DNA of 64,000 bases from CAVTYH01 sp963738835 (GTDB lineage: Bacteria > Planctomycetota > Planctomycetia > Pirellulales > JADZDJ01), in NCBI GenBank assembly GCA_963738835.1, contig CAVTYH010000005.1, forward strand, positions 572,042 to 636,041, read 5' to 3'. Shown piece after piece: positions 1 through 9,458 of the stretch. Each line of letters begins with the position of its first letter. The stretch's first letter is position 1. The position numbers were made by a program, and so were the translations under genes. The notes beneath the pieces were generated by a model that did no database searches, was not told the origin of the DNA, and worked only from the letters and a program-made list of their open reading frames with translations.

Positions 1-49
1 TTTGGTTCTGCGTTTCCTCTGCGTTCCTCTGCGTCCCCTGCGGTTAATA
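1..49. repeat. CTGCG-rich dispersed repeat
   Basis: This short tract repeats CTCTGCGT-like units at about 11-base spacing and runs directly into the gatB start codon. Read on the other strand it is the 'GCAGAGGAACGCAGAGG' type of intergenic filler. Related tracts occur near 32430, 32655 and 32825 of this window. I see no gene in it. It may be cut by the window edge. Confidence 0.55.
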
Positions 50-1528
50 ATGACTGAACCATTCACCACCATCATCGGCCTCGAAGTTCACGTGCAGTTG
101 CAGACGCAGAGCAAACTGTTTTGTGGGTGCAGCACGAAGTTTGGCGCACCGCCGAATACGCAAACCTGTCCGGTCTGCATCGGCATGCCAGGCACACTGC
201 CGGTGATGAATCGCGAGGCTTTTGAATTGGGGCTTAAAACGGCAGTGGCGTTGAACTGCGAGATTGCACCCTACACCAAATGGGACCGCAAGAATTATTA
301 CTATCCCGATTTGCCCAAAGGTTATCAGATCAGCCAGTACGATCTGCCGTTTTCGTTCGATGGGTTTCTGGAAATCAGCGATCCCAAGGAGCGATTTGAG
401 CCCAAGAAAATTGGCATCATCCGCGCGCATTTGGAAGAAGACGCCGGCAAGAGCATGCACGATGAAGAGCACGGCAGGGCCGACAGCCGCATCGACTTGA
501 ACCGCACTGGCACGCCGCTCTTGGAAATCGTCAGCGAGCCCGACATGCGCTCGCCGCTGGAGGCGAGAGCCTATCTCAACGAGTTGAAGTTGCTGCTAAC
601 CTACCTCGGCGTCTCCGATTGCAACATGCAGGAGGGCAGTTTGCGCGTCGATGCCAATGTGAACATCCACATTTTGCAACCGGACGATCATGTGGCAAAA
701 ACGCCGATCGTCGAAATCAAAAACGTGAACAGCTTTCGTGCCGTCGAACGGGCCGTGGCTTACGAAGCCCAGCGGCAGTACGAAGCCTGGCAGGAAGACC
801 GCTTAGAAATCGGCCAGCGACCTAAGCAGACGCGCGGTTGGGACGATGCGGCCAACGTCACTCGTCCGCAGCGGCAGAAAGAGGAATCGAGCGACTACCG
901 CTATTTTCCCGAGCCGGATTTGGTGCCGGTGACCGTGACGCCGGAAAAAATCGACGAAGTGCGTGCCTCGCTGGGCGAATTGCCGGCGGAAAAACGCAAA
1001 TGTTTGGAAAAACAGTACAGTATCACTCCGTACGCAAGCGGCGTTATCGTAAACGAGGGGCAAGATTTTGTTGATTATTTTGTGGCAGCTTCCGGTGATT
1101 ATTCGCACGGTCCGACCGCTGCCAATTGGGTGACGCAAGACGTACTGCGAGTCATGAACGACCGCAATGACTCGATCAATAATATCAAGCTCAGAATTAG
1201 CGGCCAGAGTCTTAACGAACTAATCGAAATGGTGGATCACGGGGATCTTACTACGAGCCGAGCTCGAGACGTTTTTGAGAGTATGCTATCCAGCGGCCAA
1301 TCAGCTTACGAAACCATTGAGGTACTCAAAATCGCGAAAGTCGACGAATCGGAACTCATCACCATGGCCAGCGAAATTCTCGCGGCGAATCCGAAAATCG
1401 TGGCCGACATCAAGTCAGGCAAAGCCCAGGCCGCCGGAAACCTGATAGCTCAGGCGAAAAAGCGAAATCCCAACGTCAATCCAGCACGATTCCGCGAGAT
1501 TTGTTTGGAACTCGCGGGCAAGATGTAG
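50..1528 (+). CDS. gatB: Asp-tRNA(Asn)/Glu-tRNA(Gln) amidotransferase subunit B
   Basis: GatB is the kinase-like, tRNA-binding subunit of the GatCAB complex, which converts mischarged Glu-tRNA(Gln) and Asp-tRNA(Asn) to the correct amidated forms in the cytoplasm. The ATG at 50 gives 492 residues, the usual family length, and starts MTEPFTTIIGLEVHVQL; an in-frame TTG further upstream would only add repeat-derived residues. The cysteine pairs CGC and CPVC lie near residues 25-43 (zinc site). The family signature YYPDLPKGYQISQYD is near residue 84. The C-terminal third is the YqeY-like tRNA-binding domain. No gatA or gatC is nearby, so the subunits are dispersed. The 3' third (about 1010-1300) is slightly more AT-rich than the rest. 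Confidence 0.97.
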   Translation: MTEPFTTIIGLEVHVQLQTQSKLFCGCSTKFGAPPNTQTCPVCIGMPGTLPVMNREAFELGLKTAVALNCEIAPYTKWDRKNYYYPDLPKGYQISQYDLPFSFDGFLEISDPKERFEPKKIGIIRAHLEEDAGKSMHDEEHGRADSRIDLNRTGTPLLEIVSEPDMRSPLEARAYLNELKLLLTYLGVSDCNMQEGSLRVDANVNIHILQPDDHVAKTPIVEIKNVNSFRAVERAVAYEAQRQYEAWQEDRLEIGQRPKQTRGWDDAANVTRPQRQKEESSDYRYFPEPDLVPVTVTPEKIDEVRASLGELPAEKRKCLEKQYSITPYASGVIVNEGQDFVDYFVAASGDYSHGPTAANWVTQDVLRVMNDRNDSINNIKLRISGQSLNELIEMVDHGDLTTSRARDVFESMLSSGQSAYETIEVLKIAKVDESELITMASEILAANPKIVADIKSGKAQAAGNLIAQAKKRNPNVNPARFREICLELAGKM

Positions 1529-1573
1529 CAATTGCCAGTACCTCGATTCACACTGCACGCCCGTTGATTCGCG

Positions 1574-2356
1574 ATGGCCGGACTCATTACTCTCACCACC
1601 GATTTCGGCTCTGGCAGCCCGTATGTGGCCGCGATGAAAGGAGTCATGCTGGGAATCAATCCGGCGGTACGGATTTTGGATATTTCGCACGATGTGCCGT
1701 CGCAGGATGTGCGGCATGGCGCCGTTTTGCTGGCTGAAGCCACGCCCTGGTTTCCGCCGGAGACGATTCATGTGGCGGTCATTGATCCCGGTGTTGGCAC
1801 CGAGAGAAAATTGATCTATGCACGGATTGACGATCAACAGTATTTAGCGCCCGACAACGGCCTGCTAAGTCTGCTCATCAAACGCAGCCGGCCGAGCGGC
1901 ATCATTCGGTTGGCGAATACCGAGTATTGGATGCCTGAGATTTCGCACACGTTTCATGGGCGCGATATTTTGGCTCCGGTGGCAGCTCAACTCAGCTTAG
2001 GCTTGGAACCTGGCCGATTGGGGCCAGCAGTTGACCAGTTGCGGATGCTCGATTGGCCGGGGCCACGCCGGATCGGAAATCGAATTGAAGGTGCGGTACA
2101 GTGGATCGATCGATTTGGCAATGCGATTACTAACATCACCAGCGGCATGCTGGCTAACAGCGGATCGGATCGCTTCAAAATCAACTGTGCCACCCGCGAA
2201 ATTGTTGGCGTAGTGACCAGCTATGGTCTTCGGAACCCCGGTGAATTGGTGGCCCTCTTTGGCTCTAGTGGATATCTGGAGATTGCCGTCGTTAACGGCA
2301 GCGCGGCACAAACACTTCAGATTGCGAGCGGCACCCCCGTCATCGTCGAGTGGTGA
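1574..2356 (+). CDS. SAM hydrolase (adenosine-forming), DUF62 family
   Basis: This 260-residue protein belongs to the DUF62 / SAM hydroxide adenosyltransferase family, related to the SAM-dependent chlorinase and fluorinase. Known members split S-adenosylmethionine with water into adenosine and methionine. The N-terminal TDFGSGSPYV, the VIDPGVGTERK segment and the FHGRDILAP segment are all present. They place the family triad at about Asp71, Arg78 and His128. There is no halide-site signature to argue for a halogenase. It lies 45 bases after gatB and 4 bases before bioA, so it is probably co-transcribed with bioA. The shared substrate SAM makes that pairing notable. Confidence 0.9.
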   Translation: MAGLITLTTDFGSGSPYVAAMKGVMLGINPAVRILDISHDVPSQDVRHGAVLLAEATPWFPPETIHVAVIDPGVGTERKLIYARIDDQQYLAPDNGLLSLLIKRSRPSGIIRLANTEYWMPEISHTFHGRDILAPVAAQLSLGLEPGRLGPAVDQLRMLDWPGPRRIGNRIEGAVQWIDRFGNAITNITSGMLANSGSDRFKINCATREIVGVVTSYGLRNPGELVALFGSSGYLEIAVVNGSAAQTLQIASGTPVIVEW

Positions 2357-2360
2357 AGCC

Positions 2361-3713
2361 ATGCCATCACGCGATGAATTGCTCCGCTGGGATCGCGAAA
2401 TCGTCTGGCACGCCTTTACGCAGATGGCGGAATACAAGCCGCTGATCATCAAGCGGGCTCGTAGTTGTACGCTGGTCGATATCGAGGGGCGGGAATACCT
2501 TGATGCCACGAGCAGCCTGTGGTGCAATTTGCACGGGCATCGGCATCCCAAGCTTGATGCGGCACTGCGAGAGCAATTAGAGCATGTCGCCCATGTCACG
2601 AATCTGGGGATGTCGAATCCGACGACGATTGAACTGGCCAAACGGCTGGTCGATCTTGTTCCGCCAGGCCTGAGTCACGTCTTTTTTTCCGACGACGGGG
2701 CTACGGCCGTCGAAGTGGCCATCAAAATGGCGCTGCAATACTGGCGGCAGCGGCCCAACCCGCGGCCGGAGAAAACCGTGTACGTGGCGTTGGGCGATGC
2801 GTATCACGGCGACACGATGGGTGGCATCAGCATTGGCGGCGTCGATCGATTCACGAAGATGTTCGAGCCGCTATTGTTCGAGGTGCTGCGCGTGCCGATG
2901 CCGGAAACGTATCGGCTGCCGCCGGGAGTTACAGCGGAATCTGCATTGTCACACTATCTCGCACAGATAGACCACGTGTTGGCGGAACATCATGAGCGCA
3001 TCGCAGCGGTGGTGATTGAACCGCTCGTGCAATGTGCGGCGGGCATGATCACGCATCCGCCGGGTTACCTGCGCGGCGTGCGCGAGCTTTGCAGCGAGTA
3101 CGACGTTTTGCTAATTGCCGACGAGGTGGCAGTGGGCTTTGGCCGCACCGGGCGCATGTTTGCCTGCGAGCATGAAGGCGTGACGCCCGACTTTTTGTGC
3201 CTGGCCAAAGGCATCACCGCCGGTTACATGCCGCTGGCGGCCACGCTGGCGACCGACGAAATTTGGCAGGCGTTTTTGGGCACGTATGCCCAGTCGAAGA
3301 CTTTTTATCACGGTCACACTTATGGCGGAAATCCGCTGGGCGCGGCAGTAGCGCTGGCGAATCTCAAAATATTCGACGAAGAGCGGACGCTCGAGCAGAT
3401 TCAGCCGAAGATCGCGCGGCTGACAGAGCATCTGGTGAGAATTGCCCACCATAGGAACGTTGGCGATGTGCGACAGCGCGGTTTAATCGCCGGAGTGGAA
3501 CTCGTGCGCGACAAATCCACCAAAGAGCCGTACACTTGGAAAGAACGTCGCGGTTGGCGAGTTTGCGAATCGGCAATGGCCGAGGGGGTGCTGATTCGCC
3601 CGCTGGGCAACGTCCTTGTGATTTTGCCGCCGCTGGCAATATCGTTTGACGAGCTGGATCGAATTTGCGGCGCTGTTGAAAGTGGTATCGATGCTGCAAC
3701 GGTGAGTTCTTGA
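2361..3713 (+). CDS. bioA: Adenosylmethionine-8-amino-7-oxononanoate aminotransferase
   Basis: BioA is a PLP enzyme that makes 7,8-diaminononanoate (DAPA) in biotin synthesis, using SAM as amino donor. The ATG at 2361 gives 450 residues; it starts 4 bases after the SAM hydrolase stop, and the longer upstream frame is overlap with that gene. Visible class-III aminotransferase features include WHAFTQM near the N-terminus, LWCNLHGHRHP, the VFFSDDGATAVEVAIKMA cofactor loop, and LAKGITAGYMPLAA carrying the PLP lysine at about residue 283. YHGHTYGGNPLGAA follows. No other bio genes are in the window. The gene converges with the ExbD-like gene after it. Confidence 0.93.
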   Translation: MPSRDELLRWDREIVWHAFTQMAEYKPLIIKRARSCTLVDIEGREYLDATSSLWCNLHGHRHPKLDAALREQLEHVAHVTNLGMSNPTTIELAKRLVDLVPPGLSHVFFSDDGATAVEVAIKMALQYWRQRPNPRPEKTVYVALGDAYHGDTMGGISIGGVDRFTKMFEPLLFEVLRVPMPETYRLPPGVTAESALSHYLAQIDHVLAEHHERIAAVVIEPLVQCAAGMITHPPGYLRGVRELCSEYDVLLIADEVAVGFGRTGRMFACEHEGVTPDFLCLAKGITAGYMPLAATLATDEIWQAFLGTYAQSKTFYHGHTYGGNPLGAAVALANLKIFDEERTLEQIQPKIARLTEHLVRIAHHRNVGDVRQRGLIAGVELVRDKSTKEPYTWKERRGWRVCESAMAEGVLIRPLGNVLVILPPLAISFDELDRICGAVESGIDAATVSS

Positions 3714-3773
3714 CGATTCGTAGCTCACCGCGATTACCAATCACGACTTGATGGTCTGATTTCTGACCACTGC

Positions 3774-4748
3774 TCACTGCGCCGACGATTTCGTGCCGTG
3801 GTCTGATCCGCCGATTAGCACGCCCTTGGGCAATGGCCGGCCCGCCGTGGCGTAGCCCATGTTGTGCAGCTCTTCTTTCAGCTTCCGATATTCCTCGAAG
3901 CTGTCGGCATAGGTCCACAGCGTGACCGTTGTGTCGCGTGGACTGTGGGCAGCTAGCGCACTGCGAAAATCCGACCGATCGGAAAGCGCCTTCTCCAACG
4001 TCTCACCAGGTTGCACGCCGACGGGCACGAGTTCGAATTCTTTTGTGCGAATACCAACCACGCCTCGGCCGCGCTCCATCACCACGTCGACGGTGTAACG
4101 CAGCTCGAAACCATTTCGCGGTCCAACCACGCCGACTTTGTCATTGATATTCGAGAGGTCCATGCCGGAGCGCCGCATGTCGGATCGAACATCCTCGATA
4201 AACTCATCCATCGGCACATAGGTGACCCGACCCCCCAGCAACTGAAAATGAATTTCGTGCCCCAGCACCGTGCGGCTGATGGGGGTGGGATAATGCTTCA
4301 CCACCTCGACCGGTGGTTTTTTCGTTTTCAGATCGTCCAGCTCTCCCTGATCGCGCTGCACCGCGGCGCGGTTTTCGTCAAGCTGCCTTTGCAAATCGAA
4401 ATCGACTTGCTGTGAGGAATCGAGCAGAGCGCGGCGATCGCCAATTTCATGTTCGGCCGTCGAAACCAACGTGGCCAAGGCCTCGCGCTCCGCCGATCGA
4501 ACACCAATTTCCTTTTCCACGGATTCCAGTTGGTCGGCAATCCGCCGCACGTCGTATTCGACTTCCGCCGCCTGGCGCTGGAGGGCAGTGACCTTCTCTT
4601 CCGATTCTTGCATCGATGCCTGCACGATCGGGTTCTGCGCTCGAATGCCGACGACCAGCACCAGAATGATCAAGATGCCCACGATATTCGTGGTGACATC
4701 GAGGAACGAATCTGTTCCGGCCGATTCATGGGCTTCAGTGTGTTGCAT
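3774..4748 (-). CDS. ExbD-like membrane-anchored protein (first of two)
   Basis: About 324 residues. The N-terminus reads TDSFLDVTTNIVGILIIL followed by more hydrophobic residues, a single membrane helix with an acidic residue at its start, as in ExbD/TolR-type partners of proton channels. A coiled-coil stretch rich in Glu, Arg and Gln follows (about residues 40-130). The C-terminal half looks like a periplasmic domain. The ATG at 4748 is preferred over an upstream TTG. It lies 68 bases downstream of a second ExbD-like gene on the same strand, and an ExbB/MotA-like gene is 3.4 kb away. I infer a planctomycete-type energised complex; its cargo is unknown. A shared leader element precedes the start codon. 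Confidence 0.75.
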   Translation of the reverse strand: MQHTEAHESAGTDSFLDVTTNIVGILIILVLVVGIRAQNPIVQASMQESEEKVTALQRQAAEVEYDVRRIADQLESVEKEIGVRSAEREALATLVSTAEHEIGDRRALLDSSQQVDFDLQRQLDENRAAVQRDQGELDDLKTKKPPVEVVKHYPTPISRTVLGHEIHFQLLGGRVTYVPMDEFIEDVRSDMRRSGMDLSNINDKVGVVGPRNGFELRYTVDVVMERGRGVVGIRTKEFELVPVGVQPGETLEKALSDRSDFRSALAAHSPRDTTVTLWTYADSFEEYRKLKEELHNMGYATAGRPLPKGVLIGGSDHGTKSSAQ

Positions 4749-4756
4749 GGGCAAAG

Positions 4757-4789
4757 GATTCGGGGTTCAGAAGTCAGTGTAGCGGCGAG
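4757..4789 (-). repeat. Shared leader element, copy 1
   Basis: In gene orientation this reads CGCTACACTGACTTCTGAAC and continues CCCGAA, starting 36 bases before the ATG of the first ExbD-like gene. Near-identical tracts sit 38 bases before queD and 42 bases before the YhaM-like gene. The constant orientation and distance suggest a promoter or untranslated-leader role, or a repeat that inserts next to start codons. Confidence 0.6.
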
Positions 4790-4816
4790 GGCTTATCCCG
4801 TGTTTGGCACACAGGG

Positions 4817-7169
4817 TCACTTTCGTTTCACATCCAAGCCGCTATCCGCCAGCAGTGTTTGTAAATCGCTCGCGCGGGCGTCGGCGTTTGGTTTCACTTC
4901 CAATAGCAGTTGCGGTTTCCAATACATGCTCCGGCCGGCCATGCCCCAGCTTTTGGTGTAGGTGCGAACAGCCGAAACAAGCTGATCGACCGATTGATCC
5001 GTCCGCTCGCTCAGCGGAATCACTTGCGCTTGCACCTCGCGACTGTCGGGCAATAGCACCAGTCGATCGGTATAGCACTCAATGCGAATGGGCCGCTGAA
5101 TTGGCAACGAGGCTGAACTGCCGGTCGGCAGCGCCCAATTTCGACCTCGATTGCGCGAGGCTATTGCGTTGCTGCTGGTTTTGCGATTGGAAATTGAGCG
5201 ATGGCGTCGGCATGCCAGCCGACATCGAACTGCTATCCGACCCCCCCTGCCCTGACATCGAACCGGACGATGACATTGAACCGCTCGCTGATGAAGCATT
5301 GCCGGATGATCCACCACTAGAAGACGACGATGGACTGCCCGACGAGCCGGCATCGCCACCGTAACCGCCGCGCATTCCGGCAATGTCATTGAACGATGGT
5401 CCGCCGTCGCTAGCGAGCTGGCCGCTGATACTCGATCCAGTGCCGGACGATCTGACAGTGCTGCCTGCCGAACCACCACTGTTACCGTCGAACTTAGTGC
5501 CTCCTGCATCACCACTGCCCTTCGGCCACGCGACGCCGCCGTACTCGCTTCGATTGGGGCTGCCGGTGCCGCCGGTTCGATTATTGCCGCTAAGTTCCTG
5601 ACTGCTCGCAGAACGTGGATCGCCGCCGAACCCGCTGGTTCGGCCGTTGCCAGCGTATCGCGGTCCGACCGCCGATAGCTCCGGTCCACCGCCGGTCCCG
5701 GTTCCGGACATACCGTTACTAGCGACGCCGGACAAATCCATTCCTCCGCCAGAAGTGCCGTTGGAAGTGCTACCGGCTCCGCCGCCAGCTGGCCCGCCGT
5801 ACCCAAGATCACCTGCAATTCCATTACGGCCCGCCGAATCCGGTCCCAATCCGTTCTGCCCCAATCCACTGCTGCCTGATCCGCCACTGGCCAATCCGCG
5901 GCTGTCGAGACCGCTGCCCGAATTGCGATCGGCGAATCCACCGCCAGCTAGTCCGTTGTTTCCAGGCCCGCCATTTCCAAATACACCGTTTCCAGATGCG
6001 CCGGTTCCGAAGGCGCTATCGCCTCTTAAACTGCCGAGGCCGTTTGTGCCGGTTCCGTTTGAACCACCGGCAACAGCACCGCCAGAGCCACCCGGTATCG
6101 TTCCGCCGCCCGCCGATTTTCCAAATCCGCCGAGCGGATCATCGGCGAATGGATCGTTGCCGAGCGATGGCCCGCCATCGCGCGCGACTCCGCCGCGAAT
6201 CGACGACATGCGATACTGCGTTTTTGATTTGCGTCCAAAAGTTTCCGGGCTGTTCTGCGCGAGCCATTGCAATCGATCGCGTGCTTCGGCCACCGCGCGC
6301 GTTTCCATTTCCTTCAGCCGCGGTTCGGGCTGCATTGGAAAATCGAGTTTCCAATCAGCGCCGATCATTTCATATCCGAATTCGGCGTCCCAGGAACTCA
6401 TGGCGTCGCGCACCAGATAATACGCAATGATGCCGTCGGGTCGCACTAACAGCAGCGGATAGGGCTCGTTCGGAATGCCGGGCGCCGGGGCGGGCGCTTG
6501 TCGCCAATACTCTTGTGCAGCACGCAAGGCGGCGGCCAGTGGATTACCCGGTCCGCCGGGGCCCATGAAATCGGTCGGCGTAAACGCGATACCTTCGGGC
6601 TGTAAGATGACGCTGTCGCCGCGACATTCGATGTAAATCGGTCGGCGACTCGTTTGATAGACCCCTTCGAACGGCACGACGGCAAACAATGGCTTGCGAT
6701 TGGCCGCGTCGGCACGCGCCTTTTGCAGATCCTTTTCCAGTTGAAGGCGCCGTGCATTCAGTTGCATCACTTCCGACCGCAATGCATCACGCTCCCTGTC
6801 TTTCTGGTCGTCGGTCGATTCAAGTTGCTTGCCTGCGGCGCCAAGATTGCGGAGCTGGTCTTCCATTTGCCGCGAATGATCTTCGATGCCGCTGAGTCGG
6901 ACACGCGCAGTTTCCAAATCGGCCAGCGTTTTTTCTCGCGCAGTAGATAACTGCCGGATGTACAATTCCAAGTCTTCACGCGCGTCGGCCAACTCTTGAT
7001 TGTGGGCGGCGACAGCAGCCGCCTTGCCCGACATGTGTTTGGTGGGATGCAAGCGAGCTTCGCGATTCACGACTCCCAGCACGACGATGAGCGTCCCCAT
7101 CGTGCATAGCAGCACGTCTAACAGCGGCAGTAAGTTGACGCCGTGCGAAGCGGCGCGGGAGCGGCTCAT
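4817..7169 (-). CDS. ExbD-like protein with long Gly/Ser-rich linker (frame break near 5150)
   Basis: The ATG at 7169 gives a protein starting MSRSRAASHGVNLLPLLDVL, continuing as a membrane helix as in ExbD/TolR-like proteins. A coiled-coil region and a globular part follow, then about 300 residues of Gly/Ser/Asn-rich linker. The open frame stops at 5079. The next frame continues with RGRNWALP and a conserved-looking tail containing RPIRIECYTDRLVLLP and WKPQLLLEVKP down to 4817. Skipping one base near 5150 joins them into about 783 residues. I see no slippery heptamer there, so an indel error or recent mutation is likelier than programmed frameshifting. It is upstream of, and probably co-transcribed with, the first ExbD-like gene. 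Confidence 0.75.
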
Positions 7170-7527
7170 TGCGGTTTTGTCCGACGTCAGTAGCCCGTTG
7201 CCCGTTGAAAGATCGCCGCGGTGAATAACGACGGACGACGGACAATCACGTTTCTTCGACCTAAAGATCGGCTTAATCGTCAAAGTCGATGAGCGGAATC
7301 GGCTTTCCCACCGGTTTGCGGCACACCGCGGCAAATTGGGCAAATCGGGCTGGCGGACTGTACGGTCCGCATATTCGTTAAAAATTGCCAAAGCGTCTGA
7401 GCTGCCCCGGCCGATACTTACCTTCGCACCGGGTGGTGGACGCTTACCAAGCGACATCCCAGGGGGGACACAGTCCGGGTCAGGTCGAAAACGGCCGCCC
7501 GGACTGTTTTGTTGCGCGGAAGGAGCA

Positions 7528-7629
7528 GGGTCGAAGAGTCAAAAAGTCTAAGAGTCGAAAAAGTCCAAAAGTGATTCATTGCGTCGTGGCTTCACTCTTC
7601 GATTTTTGGACTTTTAGACTCTTCGACCC
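7528..7629. repeat. Inverted repeat overlapping the 3' end of queD
   Basis: GGGTCGAAGAGTC at 7528-7540 is matched by its exact complement at 7617-7629. The inner parts of the arms, about 40 bases each, also pair imperfectly. The left-pointing queD ends inside the right arm, so its last codons (EGRRV and stop) come from the repeat. In queD mRNA the arms could fold as a long terminator-like hairpin. A similar GTCGAAGAGTC tract occurs near 56737. The rest of 7170-7527 shows no gene. Confidence 0.7.
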
Positions 7630-8030
7630 TCTGTTCGGTACGTCGCAAAGCACTGCGGCGTTTCCCAGAGATGGGTTTCCACAACGGGAAATCCTTGACC
7701 GGCGGTGAATTCGAAAATCAGTTTCGCGATGTTTTCCGCCGTGGGGTTGGCATCGATCAAACAAAGGGGTTCGCCAAGTTTTTCCAGTGCCGGCACGGCG
7801 GGGTCATCACGACGCAGAATCATCCGATGATCGAGTTGCTCGTCGATCCAACGGCTGATAACCCGCTTGATGTCGGTGAAATCGAGCACCATGCCGCGGG
7901 CATCCAAATTGGGCGATTCCAACACGATAACCGCCCGACCATTGTGCCCGTGCAAATAGCGACATTTGCCATCGTAATTCAACAGCCGGTGGCCGTAGCA
8001 GAAATCGATTTCACGAGTGACACGAAACAT
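7614..8030 (-). CDS. queD: 6-carboxytetrahydropterin synthase (QueD-like)
   Basis: QueD makes 6-carboxy-5,6,7,8-tetrahydropterin from dihydroneopterin triphosphate, an early step to queuosine. The protein is 138 residues from the ATG at 8030, which follows the shared leader element. Zinc ligands His14, His27 and His29 are in CYGHRLL and YLHGHNG, and the catalytic Cys23 is in GKCRYLHGH. The C-terminal WETP segment fits the family. The last codons run into an inverted repeat, so the tail may be slightly abnormal. queC is 1.4 kb away on the same strand, separated by the ExbB-like gene on the other strand. Other 6-pyruvoyl-tetrahydropterin synthase roles are possible, but queC nearby favours queuosine. 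Confidence 0.88.
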   Translation of the reverse strand: MFRVTREIDFCYGHRLLNYDGKCRYLHGHNGRAVIVLESPNLDARGMVLDFTDIKRVISRWIDEQLDHRMILRRDDPAVPALEKLGEPLCLIDANPTAENIAKLIFEFTAGQGFPVVETHLWETPQCFATYRTEGRRV

Positions 8031-8068
8031 ATGGGTTCGGGGTTCGGGGTTCGGCATTCAGCGTAGCG
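8031..8068 (-). repeat. Shared leader element, copy 2
   Basis: In queD orientation this reads CGCTACGCTGAATGCCGAAC and then CCCGAA repeats, beginning 38 bases before the queD ATG. It matches the leaders at 4757-4789 and 23528-23574. Here the CCGAAC unit is repeated three times. Confidence 0.6.
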
Positions 8069-8134
8069 GCCGGGCTTTCCTAGCGCGGGCCGCAAAGCAT
8101 TGTAGTGCGATGTACGTAAAAACAAAGGTGATTT

Positions 8135-9412
8135 ATGTCGGAGCTTAAGAAACATCCAATCTTAAAAGCGATCGATCTGCCGATGCTGGTGGCGGCAGCG
8201 CTGACGGTGGTATTTTACATTGTTGTCAGGCAAGAAGCGTTTCAAGGCTCGCTTATTCAGCGCTACACAACCGAGCACATTGTTGAATACGTCGTGGTGG
8301 CCTTCTTCATCTGGGGCCTTGTGGACGTCGTATTTCGACTGTGCGGTTTTCCCGTTGAAATGCTGGCGCTGCGGCATCATCCGCTGCCGGCGCGGACGAC
8401 GAGGGAGCCCGTCGCTAAATCGAAAGCCATGTATGCGGAAGTGCTGACGCAGCCGAGGTGGTTTCTCGATTCGCGATTCGGGCAGCGTTTAACCAAGGCA
8501 CTTGGCTATTTGCAGGAAAAGGATTCGGCCGACGGATTCAACGACTATTTGCGGTATTTAGCGAGCCAAGACGACGACCGAACTCACTCAAATTACGGAC
8601 TGCTGCGATTCATTTGCTGGGTTGCCCCGGTGCTCGGCATTCTTGGCACCGTGATTCACTTCGGCTCGGCGTTCGGCGGCTTGTCGGTAGACGAAATCGA
8701 AGCCAACATCGGTAAAGTCGTAGGCGAAATCGGCACCGCGTTCAACACCACCACGGTGGCGTTGGCGGCGGCCATCACCATGATGTTCAGCATGTTTTTG
8801 TGCGAGCGCACCGAACGCAGCATCATTCACGCCATCAATCGCCGTGCCGACTTGGAGCTGCTCAATCGCTTTGAAGTCGTCGACGAAAGTCTGACGCCGT
8901 TTTTGCAGGCCGTGCAGTCGGCCAGCCAGGTCACCGTTCAATCGATGGCTAGCAGCGTAGAAAAGCAACTGCAGATTTGGTCTACTGCCGCGCAGCAGTT
9001 ACAGCAAAGGAGCGAACAGCGATTGCAATCGCATGCTCAACTGTGGGAGCAGGCACTCGCCAAGACCAACGAACGATTCGAACACAGCGATGCTCAGCGC
9101 GAACATAAACTCTTGCGATTGCTCGAGGAAGCGCAAGCCCAGCGCACCGATCACAAGGCGCACGTTCAGGCCATGCTGGCGCAAATGTCGGGCGTGCAAA
9201 ACCATTGTGCCAAGTTAGTCGAAACACTGTCGGGCATTTTGCGCGGCGAGGGCGAGCTGGTGAAACTGCAACACACGCTGGCCGAGAATTTGCAGGGCCT
9301 GCGCGGGACGCAGCAGCTCGACCAGGCCATGCATGGCCTCACTGCAGCGATTCACTTGCTCACCGCTCGGCACGATCCGGACGCGAAATCGAAATCCGGC
9401 CGGGCCGCCTAG
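8135..9412 (+). CDS. MotA/TolQ/ExbB-type proton channel protein
   Basis: This 425-residue protein has membrane helices near residues 14-32, 48-68, 155-180 and 203-225. The segment VAPVLGILGTVIHFGSAF followed by TAFNTTTVALAAAITMMF is the conserved ExbB/TolQ/MotA pore region. The C-terminal 180 residues are a Gln/Glu-rich coiled coil, an extension common in planctomycete homologues. AAGGTG lies 5 bases upstream of the ATG as a weak ribosome site. Divergent queD and then two ExbD-like genes lie upstream on the other strand, so I infer that the three proteins form one proton-driven envelope complex. Its cargo cannot be read from sequence. Confidence 0.85.
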   Translation: MSELKKHPILKAIDLPMLVAAALTVVFYIVVRQEAFQGSLIQRYTTEHIVEYVVVAFFIWGLVDVVFRLCGFPVEMLALRHHPLPARTTREPVAKSKAMYAEVLTQPRWFLDSRFGQRLTKALGYLQEKDSADGFNDYLRYLASQDDDRTHSNYGLLRFICWVAPVLGILGTVIHFGSAFGGLSVDEIEANIGKVVGEIGTAFNTTTVALAAAITMMFSMFLCERTERSIIHAINRRADLELLNRFEVVDESLTPFLQAVQSASQVTVQSMASSVEKQLQIWSTAAQQLQQRSEQRLQSHAQLWEQALAKTNERFEHSDAQREHKLLRLLEEAQAQRTDHKAHVQAMLAQMSGVQNHCAKLVETLSGILRGEGELVKLQHTLAENLQGLRGTQQLDQAMHGLTAAIHLLTARHDPDAKSKSGRAA

Positions 9413-9458
9413 TCGCGCGATGAGTGTTTAGTCATTAGCCGCTGCCCAAAGGCTGCGG

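Noticed and set aside
1574..2356. SAM-dependent chlorinase or fluorinase for halogenated natural products
   Set aside because: The sequence fits the adenosine-forming hydrolase branch, and no biosynthetic cluster surrounds it.
5079..5160. Programmed frameshift in the second ExbD-like gene
   Set aside because: No slippery heptamer, internal Shine-Dalgarno or pseudoknot is visible, and many other genes in the window have similar single-base breaks.
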